Positions 1 to 6,571 of a DNA stretch of 7,661 nucleotides are shown piece after piece. The position numbers and the translations under genes were made by a program. The notes below the pieces were generated by a model. The model was not told the origin of the DNA. It saw only the letters and a program-made list of their open reading frames with translations, and did not search any database. Position 1 is the stretch's first letter; the number at the start of each line of letters is the position of its first letter. This DNA comes from RGIG1668 sp045124495 (lineage in GTDB: Bacteria; Bacillota; Clostridia; Lachnospirales; Lachnospiraceae): NCBI GenBank assembly GCA_045124495.1, contig JBGVLX010000089.1, positions 1 to 7,661 of the forward strand, read 5' to 3'.

Positions 1-294
1 CGTGAAAAGGAACGACAAATTTTGCGTGCAGTGGGTATGAGCCACAAACAGTATGTAAAAATGATTCTATTAGAAGGAATGTTGTCCGTTCTGATAGCAT
101 TGATAATAGGAACTGCATTAGGAATCATATTCGGATATGGAATATTCCGCATTTTATATCCTTTTTGGAGGTTACAAGCTAAAAAATTGAAATTTATGGT
201 TCCAATTTTCAGTATTGTCTTTGCCGGTGTGGGATTGACCCTGCTTACTGTACTTTCCAGCATAAGTGGAATAAAAAAAGAAGATTGGAATTAA
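1..294 (+). CDS. FtsX-like ABC transporter permease A, C-terminal fragment (5' end outside window)
   Basis: The frame is open from base 1 to a TAA at 292-294, giving the last 97 residues of a permease whose start lies upstream. It begins with the cytoplasmic FtsX signature (REKERQILRAVGMS), followed by a TM helix (KMILLEGMLSV... to FGYGI) and a last TM helix (VPIFSIVFAGVGLTLLTVLSS), and ends in a short charged tail. It aligns closely with residues 731-821 of permease B in this window: about 37 of the first 49 residues are identical, including the KMILLEGMLSV block, with a three-residue longer loop before KLKF. It is therefore a paralogue in a tandem array. FtsX-type permeases form the membrane part of exporters or mechanotransmission machines of the MacB/LolCDE/Bce superfamily. 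The next ATPase gene starts 20 bp after its stop with no promoter or terminator between, so the two are probably co-transcribed. Substrate unknown. Confidence 0.9.
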   Translation, partial: REKERQILRAVGMSHKQYVKMILLEGMLSVLIALIIGTALGIIFGYGIFRILYPFWRLQAKKLKFMVPIFSIVFAGVGLTLLTVLSSISGIKKEDWN

Positions 295-1005
295 AGAAAG
301 GTAGGAATAGAATCATGGAAATATTAAAAGCAGAACATTTATTAAAAGTTTATGGTGAAAATGAAACTAAGGTAGTGGCGGTAAATGACATTAGTTTAAC
401 TGTTCAAAAAGGGGAGTTTGTGGCTATCGTAGGTGCTTCCGGCTCAGGAAAATCTACATTGTTACATATATTGGGCGGTGTGGATGCGCCAACCAAGGGA
501 AGGGTGTTGATTGATGGAGAAGATGTGTATTCTCTAAAAGATGAAAAAAGGTCTATTCTTCGAAGAAGGAAAGTGGGATTTATTTTTCAGGAATATAATC
601 TGCTTCCGATTCTAACTGTAGAAGAGAATATTAAGATGCCATTGTCTCTGGATGGGAAAAAGCCGGAGGAGGCATACATCAATGAAATCATAAAGACCTT
701 GGGATTGGAAGACCGAAGAACTCACCTGCCGAACCAGTTATCAGGAGGGCAGCAGCAAAGAGTTGCCATTGGACGGGCCTTAGCCAACCGCCCATCTATT
801 ATTTTTGCAGATGAGCCAACGGGAAATCTGGATAAGAAAAATGGCTATGAAGTATTGAGTTTACTAAAAAAATCCCTTGAAAAGTTTTCACAGACATTGG
901 TATTAATTACCCATGACATAGAAATTGCAAACATGGCAGACCGCATCATCCGGATTGAAGATGGAAAGATTATTCAGGATGAGGTGAGAGTACATGATTA
1001 ATGAG
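294..1005 (+). repeat. Duplicated ATPase block, copy 1 (partner at 5656-6367)
   Basis: Ungapped homology between 294-1005 and 5656-6367 (constant offset 5362) covers the ribosome site, the whole ATPase gene and the first four codons of the following permease. Overall DNA identity is about 89% by hand, including one perfectly identical tract of 77 bases (807-883 against 6169-6245). Confidence 0.85.
315..1001 (+). CDS. ABC transporter ATP-binding protein, MacB/LolD/Bce-like (copy 1)
   Basis: A 228-residue cytoplasmic ATPase that would power the adjoining FtsX permease. Visible motifs in order: A-loop Tyr near 13, Walker A GASGSGKST (40-48), Q-loop FQEYNLLP with Q92, signature LSGGQQQR (142-149), Walker B IIFADEP with D166/E167, and H-loop H200 in LITHD. 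All catalytic residues are present. Length and the LLPILTVEEN/PLSLDGKKPEE segment fit the FtsX-partner ATPases (MacB, LolD, BceA type). The ATG at 315 is preferred over the upstream in-frame alternative start because it has an AAGGTAGG-type ribosome site just upstream and because the paralogue at 5677 starts at the same residue. It overlaps the permease B start by 8 bp (ATGATTAA), implying translational coupling. Protein differences from copy 2 are K127Q, D133E, T136N and V226R. The general function is very sure; the substrate is not known. Confidence 0.96.
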   Translation: MEILKAEHLLKVYGENETKVVAVNDISLTVQKGEFVAIVGASGSGKSTLLHILGGVDAPTKGRVLIDGEDVYSLKDEKRSILRRRKVGFIFQEYNLLPILTVEENIKMPLSLDGKKPEEAYINEIIKTLGLEDRRTHLPNQLSGGQQQRVAIGRALANRPSIIFADEPTGNLDKKNGYEVLSLLKKSLEKFSQTLVLITHDIEIANMADRIIRIEDGKIIQDEVRVHD

Positions 1006-3459
1006 AGAAAACTGGCATGGAAGTATTTGTGTAAGAAAAAAAGCCGTAGTCTTGCTACCTTATTTGCCATTTCTTTAGCGGTATTTATCATTTTTTTGAG
1101 TGAAAATCTGATTATGAGCGCTTTTTATACAAGTAAGAACACAGAGTTAAAGAACGAAGGCAATCATATTGCATACTTAGAGGGGATGAGCATAGAGCAG
1201 ATAGCAGAGTTAGAAAAAGACGGAGTCGTAGTCTGCACCTTGGAAAACAGTATATATTTTGATGGAAAAATAGGAACAGACTCCATTAGAGGCAGCTTTG
1301 AATTTTATTATTTTGAGGATTTTTCTAAATTCCCTTTTTATTATGAGATAACAAAAGGAAAAACTCCGGAGCAGCCTGGAGAAATCATGTTAAATGAGGA
1401 GTGGAAATATTATCTGGGGGAAGATTTTGAAATCGGTGATAGTATTACGGTGCAGTTAACTGCCAGGGAACTTGGAATAGAGAATGATCAGCAGAATATG
1501 GAAGAGGAAGAAGAGGTTTTTACCAAAACCTATACTCTGGCCGGTTACTATCGGTGTTCTAATTATTCCTGGCTGGGTGGATGGGACGAAAGAGTTGTTT
1601 TAGTAAAGGATGACCCAAGAAATAGTGAAAATACTTACCGGGTTTATATTACTTCGGAAGAAGAAGGAATCGAAGATTTGGAATCCCTGGAAGGGTTTGA
1701 GGAGAAAGAAGATTGGGCGAGAAGTCTTGGAGATACCTATGGTGCGAAAGTAGAAGTGAACCCGTTATTTGAAAAGTCCCAGAGTGAAGATGCGTACCTG
1801 GTCTATTGCCTGGTTTTGATTTTTGCTACTTTTATAGGCGGATTTGCAGCGATTGTAATCCGAAATTCTTTTGTGATTTCTGTGGTAGAACGAACCAGAG
1901 ACTATGGGATGCTTCGTTGTATCGGAGCTTCTAAGAAACAGATTAGGAAAATTGCTTTTTATGAGGCTCTTATACTTGGGGTAGCAGGGGAAGTAATTGG
2001 AATCCTGTTTTCTTATTTGTTTTTGTATCTTGGCATCGGAATAGGAAAACGATATCTTTCCTTTTTAGAGGAATTTCAGTTGGTACATCGTCCGCTCCTG
2101 ATGATAGCAACTTGCCTGATTATTTTGGCTATTGTGCTAGTTGCCTTATTAGAACCAACCCGTCAAATCAATGCATTAAATCCTTTAAATGCACTACGAA
2201 ACCAAAAAGATGTTAAAAAGGAACGGTTTCGTGCCGGAAGGAAAATGGGCTGGCTCATAGAAAAAATATTTGGAGTGGAAGGTGCGTATGCTTACAAAAA
2301 TTTAAGCAGAAATCGCAGGAGATTTATTACCACCACCGCAAGCTGCGTGGTCGGGGTCACGTTTTTTATTGGAATCAATGCGGCATCTAGCAACGTTGTG
2401 CAGCTTGTGGAAGAAACGATGATAGCAAGTCCTGGTTATAATACGGTTCTTTATGTTCATCCTCGGGAAATGGATTTGGAGGATTCCATAGAAAAGGAAT
2501 TGGAAAGCATAAAAGGAGTGAGTGATGTTGTCTTTTGTTATGAATATGGCTTTATGATAGATAATGAAAGTTTAAAAAGGAAAGATACTGGAAGAGGGAT
2601 ACGAGTAATAACAGTTGTAGCTTTAGATGAGGAAAAATATCCTATTGAAAAAAATAGTGTGGAAAAAGGCAGTGTAGGAGGCCTGAAGCCGGGAGAATGT
2701 TATGTTATTAATTGGGAATGCGATAATATGACAGGAGAGAGAATAGAAATTTCGGATGTATCCATTGGTGATAAGATTGAACTTCATGAATTTGCTTTAG
2801 AAGAGGACGAGTCAGTGGAAAAACCTATTAGCGAGTTTGAAGTGAAGGCTGTTTTAAAGGAACAACCTTTTGAGTATGCATATAGTTCGTCTCCTACCAT
2901 TGTAGTGTCTAAAGAAGGATTTCAGGCATTGTGCGAAGAACAGGATATGTGTTTTGACGAATATGGAGAAATTCATTTAAAAATGGACGAGGATTGCGAT
3001 ACCTCCAAGGTACATGAATTAGCATTAAAATATGGAATGCTGTTTTATGATTCAATGGAAGATATGAGAGCGGAAGTGGAAACAGGAAAAATGATACAAT
3101 TGGTTGCGAATGCGCTTCTCATTTTAGTGGCACTGGTTTGTTCTGCGAATTTATTTAACAGCATGGAATCCAATCATATTCTCCGGGAAAATGAAAGAAA
3201 AATCATGCGTACCGTTGGAATGAGTTTAAGACAGTACCGAAAGATGATATTACTGGAAGGTATGTTGTCTGTTATGATAGCCCTTATTTTAGGAACAGCT
3301 CTTGGACTTGGGTTCGGATATGGAATATATAGCCTTATGGCACTGACAGAGACAAAGCTGAAATTTACAGTACCGGTAGGAAGTATTGTTGTGGCTGGGG
3401 TTGGATTGATGTTACTTACCATGTTTTCTAGTTTGGGTGGAATGAAAAAAGAAGCATAG
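994..3459 (+). CDS. FtsX-like ABC transporter permease B, full length, two FtsX domains
   Basis: An 821-residue membrane protein forming a module with the overlapping ATPase. Apparent topology: TM1 about 19-43; a first large extracellular domain about 45-265, rich in Glu; TM2 about 267-290; the cytoplasmic FtsX signature ERTRDYGMLRCIGASKKQI (about 299-317); TM3 about 321-348; TM4 about 367-386. After a cytoplasmic linker come TM5 about 443-463, a second extracellular domain about 465-695, TM6 about 700-722, a second signature (RENERKIMRTVGMSLRQY, 731-748), TM7 about 750-778 and TM8 about 793-814. This duplicated 4+4 TM plan with two ectodomains resembles LolC/MacB-type halves fused in tandem, and differs from the 10-TM single-ectodomain BceB plan. 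The ATG at 994 lies inside the end of the ATPase gene, with AGGTGA (982-987) six bases upstream. The final 90 residues closely match permease A. A terminator hairpin lies about 110 bp downstream. Substrate cannot be told from sequence; antimicrobial peptide, lipid or lipoprotein export are family possibilities. Confidence 0.94.
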   Translation: MINERKLAWKYLCKKKSRSLATLFAISLAVFIIFLSENLIMSAFYTSKNTELKNEGNHIAYLEGMSIEQIAELEKDGVVVCTLENSIYFDGKIGTDSIRGSFEFYYFEDFSKFPFYYEITKGKTPEQPGEIMLNEEWKYYLGEDFEIGDSITVQLTARELGIENDQQNMEEEEEVFTKTYTLAGYYRCSNYSWLGGWDERVVLVKDDPRNSENTYRVYITSEEEGIEDLESLEGFEEKEDWARSLGDTYGAKVEVNPLFEKSQSEDAYLVYCLVLIFATFIGGFAAIVIRNSFVISVVERTRDYGMLRCIGASKKQIRKIAFYEALILGVAGEVIGILFSYLFLYLGIGIGKRYLSFLEEFQLVHRPLLMIATCLIILAIVLVALLEPTRQINALNPLNALRNQKDVKKERFRAGRKMGWLIEKIFGVEGAYAYKNLSRNRRRFITTTASCVVGVTFFIGINAASSNVVQLVEETMIASPGYNTVLYVHPREMDLEDSIEKELESIKGVSDVVFCYEYGFMIDNESLKRKDTGRGIRVITVVALDEEKYPIEKNSVEKGSVGGLKPGECYVINWECDNMTGERIEISDVSIGDKIELHEFALEEDESVEKPISEFEVKAVLKEQPFEYAYSSSPTIVVSKEGFQALCEEQDMCFDEYGEIHLKMDEDCDTSKVHELALKYGMLFYDSMEDMRAEVETGKMIQLVANALLILVALVCSANLFNSMESNHILRENERKIMRTVGMSLRQYRKMILLEGMLSVMIALILGTALGLGFGYGIYSLMALTETKLKFTVPVGSIVVAGVGLMLLTMFSSLGGMKKEA

Positions 3460-3569
3460 AGGGGTCAATCCCCAATTTAAATGGAATTGATGTATTTCAA
3501 TATTTTCCTTGCTGAAAATGGTTATAGTATAGGTATACTTTTTAAAGAACTTAAAAGAGTTTGATGAGC

Positions 3570-3600
3570 GGTCGCAATAAAAAGGATTGCGGCCACTTTT
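3570..3600 (+). terminator. Probable intrinsic terminator after the ATPase 1-permease B module
   Basis: GGTCGCAAT (3570-3578) pairs with ATTGCGGCC (3586-3594) in a 9-bp stem with one G-T pair and a 7-nt AAAAAGG loop, followed after two bases by TTTT and further T-rich sequence. It lies about 110 bp beyond the permease stop and upstream of the next promoter. The U-tract is short, so termination may be partial. Confidence 0.6.
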
Positions 3601-3606
3601 GTAATT

Positions 3607-3664
3607 TGTTCTAAATCTTTAACATAAATGATTATTTTTGGGAAAAAAATTTTTATGTTCTAAA
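3607..3664. repeat. AT-rich inverted repeat bracketed by a 9-nt direct repeat
   Basis: TGTTCTAAA occurs at 3607-3615 and again at 3656-3664. Between them AACATAAA (3621-3628) and TTTATGTT (3652-3659) form a perfect 8-bp inverted repeat, and an inner TTTTT (3635-3639)/AAAAA (3643-3647) can stack around a GGG loop. The block ends 7 bases before the -35 element of the following promoter, so it could be an operator, an UP-like AT-rich element, or a scar of a small insertion. Its function is not established. Confidence 0.45.
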
Positions 3665-3671
3665 GCATTCA

Positions 3672-3701
3672 TTGTATTTCGGAATGATAATGTGTTATAC
3701 T
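3672..3701 (+). promoter_or_regulatory. Sigma-A-type promoter with extended -10 for the AAA/nuclease-like gene
   Basis: TTGTAT (3672-3677) as -35, an 18-bp spacer, and TATACT (3696-3701) as -10, preceded by TG at 3693-3694 (TGTTATACT, an extended -10). Predicted transcription would start near 3708 and give a leader of about 40 nt to the ATG at 3747. The arrangement, after a terminator and close to a strong ribosome site, supports an independent transcription unit. Confidence 0.65.
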
Positions 3702-3746
3702 TAACTATATACAGTGATGTTGGATGAATAAATGAGGAGGAAAAGC

Positions 3747-5327
3747 ATGGGCGTATATTTGAATCCTGGAAATAATGGTTTTAAACAGGCAATTAATTCA
3801 AAAATTTATGTAGATAAAACTGCATTGATTCAATATACAAATGAGTCAATTGATACAATGCAAAGATTTATTTGCATCAGCAGACCAAGAAGATTTGGAA
3901 AATCAATGACTGCTAATATGCTGGCTGCTTATTATGGGAAGGGTTATGACTCTTCGGAGATATTTGACAAATATAAAATTGCAGAGAATACAACGTATCG
4001 GAAACATTTGAATCAATATAATGTGATATTTTTAAATGTTCAAAATGCATTTAGTCGTGCAGATACCATAGAGGAAATGCTGAGATATATTCAAAGGGAA
4101 ATATTAATAGAGCTTAGGGAGAAGTACGAGGGGCTGATTCCGGAAAACGAAGTCATACTAAGTGCAGCACTTGAAAAACTGTACAGTAATTTGAATGAAG
4201 GCTTTATCTTTATTATTGATGAATGGGATTGTGTTTTTAGAAATAAGCAGATAAGCAGCGAAGAGCAGACGAAGTACCTGGACTTTTTAAGAGATTTACT
4301 AAAGGATAAAGTTTATGTTTCCCTTGCTTATATGACAGGTATCCTTCCAATAAAAAAATATGGAACCCATTCTGCCTTGAATATGTTTGGGGAATATTCC
4401 ATGACTTCGCCCAAAATCTTTGCGGAATATATTGGTTTTACAGAGGATGAAGTAAAAGTGCTATGTTCCCGATATCAGATGGATTTTGAAACGATGAAAA
4501 GCTGGTATGATGGATATAGTTTTCCTAAGGCATCTCACATATATAATCCCAAGTCAGTGGTGGATGCATTGTTATCAGAAGAATTTACAAATTATTGGAC
4601 ACAGACAGAAACCTATGAGGCTTTGAGGGAATATATTGACACAGATTATGATGGTTTGAAGGAATCAATCATACAAATGCTTGCAGGAAACAGGTGCAGG
4701 GTAAACACAAGAACGTTTCAAAATGATATGACTACATTTCGAAATAAAGATGATATATTAACATTGTTAATCCATCTTGGATATCTGGCATATGACAGTG
4801 AAACAGCCAGTGTATATATTCCTAACGCAGAAATATGGGAAGAGTTTAAAAATGCAGTGGAAGGTTCCGGTTGGAGCGAGGTTATAACATTATTAAAGAA
4901 TTCAGAACAATTGCTTTTGGCAACGTGGAATGGGGATGCAGAAAAAGTAGCCGGAATGATAGATAGAGTTCATAGTGAGAATACTTCCATTTTAACTTAC
5001 AACGATGAAAATTCATTAAGTTGTGTCATTTCCCTGGCATATTATTATGCAATGAATGAATATATCAGAGTCAGAGAATTTCCAACCGGAAAAGGCTTTG
5101 CAGATGTGGTGTATATTCCGAGGAAATGTTCTGATAAGCCTGCCATAATTGTAGAATTAAAATATGATAAATCAGCAGAAGGAGCCATTGCCCAGATAAA
5201 AGAGAAAAGATATGTGGAAAGCTTAAAGGAATACCAGGGAAATATGTTATTGGTGGGAATTAATTATGATAAAATGACAAAAAAACATACTTGTGTGATT
5301 GAACGTTATGTAAAAAAGATAGAATAA
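3747..5327 (+). CDS. AAA-ATPase-like protein with C-terminal PD-(D/E)XK nuclease-like domain
   Basis: A 526-residue cytoplasmic protein of the AAA-ATPase_like (PF09820-type) plus PDDEXK_9 (PF08011-type) family; I assign these families from motifs, not a search. Residues 22-33 (VDKTALIQYTNE) and the P-loop-like SRPRRFGKSM (45-54) open the ATPase part. As is common in this family, the first Walker A glycine is replaced (Arg46 before FGKS). Walker B is FIFIIDEWD (153-161), followed by YMTGILPI (195-202), SWYDGY (252-257) and a NPKSVV motif (267-272). The C-terminal part has TGKGFADVVYIP with D453 and IIVELKY with E470/K472, the D...ExK nuclease core, then an AIAQIKEKRY segment. The ATG at 3747 is chosen over an in-frame ATG at 3732 because GAGGAGG (3734-3740) sits six bases before it and would lie inside the longer form. 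It has its own promoter and terminator. These proteins are often multicopy in Firmicutes and Bacteroidetes; their biological role is unsettled. All core residues are intact. Confidence 0.9.
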   Translation: MGVYLNPGNNGFKQAINSKIYVDKTALIQYTNESIDTMQRFICISRPRRFGKSMTANMLAAYYGKGYDSSEIFDKYKIAENTTYRKHLNQYNVIFLNVQNAFSRADTIEEMLRYIQREILIELREKYEGLIPENEVILSAALEKLYSNLNEGFIFIIDEWDCVFRNKQISSEEQTKYLDFLRDLLKDKVYVSLAYMTGILPIKKYGTHSALNMFGEYSMTSPKIFAEYIGFTEDEVKVLCSRYQMDFETMKSWYDGYSFPKASHIYNPKSVVDALLSEEFTNYWTQTETYEALREYIDTDYDGLKESIIQMLAGNRCRVNTRTFQNDMTTFRNKDDILTLLIHLGYLAYDSETASVYIPNAEIWEEFKNAVEGSGWSEVITLLKNSEQLLLATWNGDAEKVAGMIDRVHSENTSILTYNDENSLSCVISLAYYYAMNEYIRVREFPTGKGFADVVYIPRKCSDKPAIIVELKYDKSAEGAIAQIKEKRYVESLKEYQGNMLLVGINYDKMTKKHTCVIERYVKKIE

Positions 5328-5392
5328 CATTTTGGTGGAGCTTTTTTGATACTGCTCTTTTAAATTAAATATTGATATATTATAGAATCAGG

Positions 5393-5439
5393 GCCAGTCT
5401 TGTAAGGGGTATTTACAAGGCTGGCTTTGATTTGTTATT
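5393..5439 (+). terminator. Strong hairpin terminator after the AAA/nuclease-like gene
   Basis: GCCAGTCTTGTAA (5393-5405) pairs with TTACAAGGCTGGC (5413-5425) in a 13-bp stem with a single G-T pair and a 7-nt GGGGTAT loop, followed by a T-rich tract (TTTGATTTGTTATTG). It lies 65 bp after the stop codon and separates this gene from the next regulatory region. Confidence 0.8.
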
Positions 5440-5471
5440 GTTTACACAAAACAGTAGCATGAATTTTTTGC

Positions 5472-5510
5472 CTTACAAAACTGTAAGATTTTGATTCACG
5501 AAGATGTAAG
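5472..5510 (+). promoter_or_regulatory. Putative response-regulator operator: TTACA-N4-TGTAA site plus degenerate second site
   Basis: CTTACA (5472-5477), AAAC, TGTAAG (5482-5487) is a perfect 6-bp inverted repeat and matches the TNACA-N4-TGTAA pattern that I recall for BceR-like OmpR-family response regulators of peptide-antibiotic transporters. A second copy, TCACG-AAGA-TGTAA (5496-5509), matches the same pattern with one mismatch, 23 bp downstream, on the same DNA face to within about two helical turns. It ends 11 bp before the -10. No regulator gene is in the window, so the regulator's identity is inference. Confidence 0.55.
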
Positions 5511-5517
5511 TTTTTTA

Positions 5518-5526
5518 TGTTATCAT
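5518..5526 (+). promoter_or_regulatory. Extended -10 promoter element for ATPase copy 2
   Basis: TGTTATCAT (5518-5526) reads as TGn plus a TATCAT -10 hexamer. At the proper distance upstream (about 5497-5503) there is no recognisable -35; that place is taken by the second operator-like repeat. This is the usual layout of a promoter needing an activator. Predicted start is near 5533. Confidence 0.5.
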
Positions 5527-5532
5527 AAGATT

Positions 5533-5676
5533 AGATGGTGGAAGGACAAGAATGTCCAAGGAGTCCATAAGTGTCAAGGAAGTAAGAAAATACGATTTCG
5601 TCTTAGGTATTTCAGTAAACGGTGCGTTCTTATTTCCTGACATTCTAATGAAAATAAGAAAGGCAGGAATAGAATC
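5533..5676 (+). promoter_or_regulatory. Long structured 5' leader of ATPase copy 2
   Basis: The predicted leader of about 145 nt contains a GGACA/TGTCC hairpin (5544-5548/5553-5557, AGAA loop) and then a long stem: 5570-5588 with 5627-5644, about 18 pairs with two G-T pairs and one bulged A. Inside it ACGA-TT-TCGT (5592-5601) forms a small hairpin, and TAAGA (5583-5587) could instead pair with TCTTA (5601-5605), which would break the long stem. No U-tract follows the long stem, so it is not a plain terminator. ATPase copy 1 lacks this leader; homology between the two copies begins only at 5656. I recognise no known riboswitch class. Confidence 0.4.
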
Positions 5677-6367
5677 ATGGAAATATTAAAAGCAGAACAT
5701 TTATTAAAAGTTTATGGAGAAAATGAAACCAAAGTAGTGGCGGTAAATGACATTAGTTTAACCGTTCAAAAAGGGGAGTTTGTGGCTATCGTAGGAGCAT
5801 CCGGCTCAGGAAAATCCACTTTGTTACATATATTAGGTGGTGTAGATGCTCCTACTAAGGGTAGAGTATTGATTGATGGGGAAGATGTTTATTCTTTAAA
5901 GGATGAAAAAAGGTCTATTCTTCGAAGAAGAAAAGTAGGATTTATTTTTCAGGAATATAATTTACTTCCAATTTTAACAGTGGAAGAGAATATTAAGATG
6001 CCATTATCCTTGGATGGGAAAAAACCGGAAGAGGCATACATCAATGAAATCATTCAGACCTTGGGATTGGAAGAAAGAAGAAATCACTTACCAAACCAGT
6101 TGTCCGGAGGTCAGCAGCAAAGAGTTGCCATTGGTCGGGCACTTGCCAATCGTCCATCCATCATTTTCGCAGATGAGCCAACGGGAAATCTGGATAAGAA
6201 AAATGGCTATGAAGTATTGAGTTTACTAAAAAAATCCCTTGAAAAATTCTCCCAGACCCTGGTATTGATTACTCATGATATAGAGATTGCGAATATGGCA
6301 GACCGAATCATCCGGATTGAGGATGGAAAAATCATTCAGGATGAGGTAAGAAGGCATGATTAATGAG
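5656..6367 (+). repeat. Duplicated ATPase block, copy 2 (partner at 294-1005)
   Basis: Second member of the 712-bp duplication. Upstream of 5656 it is flanked by an unrelated leader, and downstream of 6367 by sequence with no clear similarity to permease B. Confidence 0.85.
5677..6363 (+). CDS. ABC transporter ATP-binding protein, MacB/LolD/Bce-like (copy 2, no adjacent permease)
   Basis: A 228-residue ATPase identical to copy 1 at 224 positions, with every ABC motif intact: Walker A 40-48, Q92, LSGGQQQR 142-149, D166/E167, H200. By my hand count about 73 of 687 bases differ, roughly 67 of them silent, so the pair is old enough to have saturated many third positions while the protein stayed fixed: strong purifying selection on both copies. 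Unlike copy 1 it has its own promoter region and leader. It still ends with ATGATTAATGAG, the overlap that begins permease B, but the sequence then diverges and no permease follows. It probably works with a permease encoded elsewhere, such as permease B or A, or is a remnant still under selection. The ATG at 5677 has AAAGGCAGG upstream as in copy 1. Confidence 0.95.
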   Translation: MEILKAEHLLKVYGENETKVVAVNDISLTVQKGEFVAIVGASGSGKSTLLHILGGVDAPTKGRVLIDGEDVYSLKDEKRSILRRRKVGFIFQEYNLLPILTVEENIKMPLSLDGKKPEEAYINEIIQTLGLEERRNHLPNQLSGGQQQRVAIGRALANRPSIIFADEPTGNLDKKNGYEVLSLLKKSLEKFSQTLVLITHDIEIANMADRIIRIEDGKIIQDEVRRHD

Positions 6368-6412
6368 TCCTTGAAACAAGTATTGTTTTTGATGGTGTTG
6401 GAATATTTTTAA
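6356..6412 (+). pseudogene. Vestigial start of a lost FtsX permease
   Basis: An ATG overlapping the end of ATPase copy 2 by 8 bp, exactly as for permease B, opens a frame reading MINE, then SLKQVLFLMVLEYF and a stop at 6410-6412. Only the first four residues match permease B (MINE). This is most simply the edge of a deletion or recombination that removed the permease; a chance short frame kept by homology of the overlap is equivalent in practice. Confidence 0.45.
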
Positions 6413-6476
6413 TGTAATGGCAAAGCAGTTGAAGATGGAATTAGAAGGAAAAAGTAGAAGAAAATAATTGAAATGG

Positions 6477-6512
6477 ACGGAATCTTGTATGAAACGGGGT
6501 TCCGTTTGTTTT
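6477..6512 (+). terminator. Probable terminator downstream of ATPase copy 2
   Basis: Two overlapping hairpins are possible: AAACGG-GGTT-CCGTTT (6492-6507), 6 bp, and ACGGAATC (6477-6484) with GGTTCCGT (6498-6505), 8 bp with one G-T. Either is followed by GTTTTGTG. The T-tract is interrupted, so confidence is moderate. The surrounding 6413-6571 stretch holds no convincing gene. Confidence 0.45.
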
Positions 6513-6571
6513 GTGTGCCGGGCATGAAACGAAATCCGATACATAAATATTTGCGTGCAGGAGCAAGGGAA

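Noticed and set aside
285..314. Upstream in-frame extension of ATPase copy 1
   Set aside because: It would begin at a non-ATG codon inside the permease A gene; the paralogue starts at the equivalent of 315, where a ribosome site also fits.
3461..3473. GGGG-TCAAT-CCCC hairpin right after permease B
   Set aside because: Only 4 bp and not followed by a T-tract; the hairpin at 3570 is the better terminator.
3509..3539. TTGCTG ... TATACT as a promoter upstream of the 3570 terminator
   Set aside because: Spacer is 19 bp with a poor -35, and any transcript would run at once into the terminator; possible but unsupported.
3732..3746. In-frame ATG upstream of the AAA-like gene start
   Set aside because: The GAGGAGG ribosome site at 3734-3740 would be inside the coding region; it is spaced six bases from the ATG at 3747, where the family-like MGVYLNPGNNGF start lies.
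5346..5374. TTGATA as a -35 in the gap after the AAA-like gene
   Set aside because: No acceptable -10 lies 16-18 bp downstream, and the strong terminator at 5393 follows.
5535..5570. Eleven-codon frame that could be a leader peptide in the ATPase 2 leader
   Set aside because: It lacks a ribosome site and would start only about two bases after the predicted transcript start; too short to support by itself.
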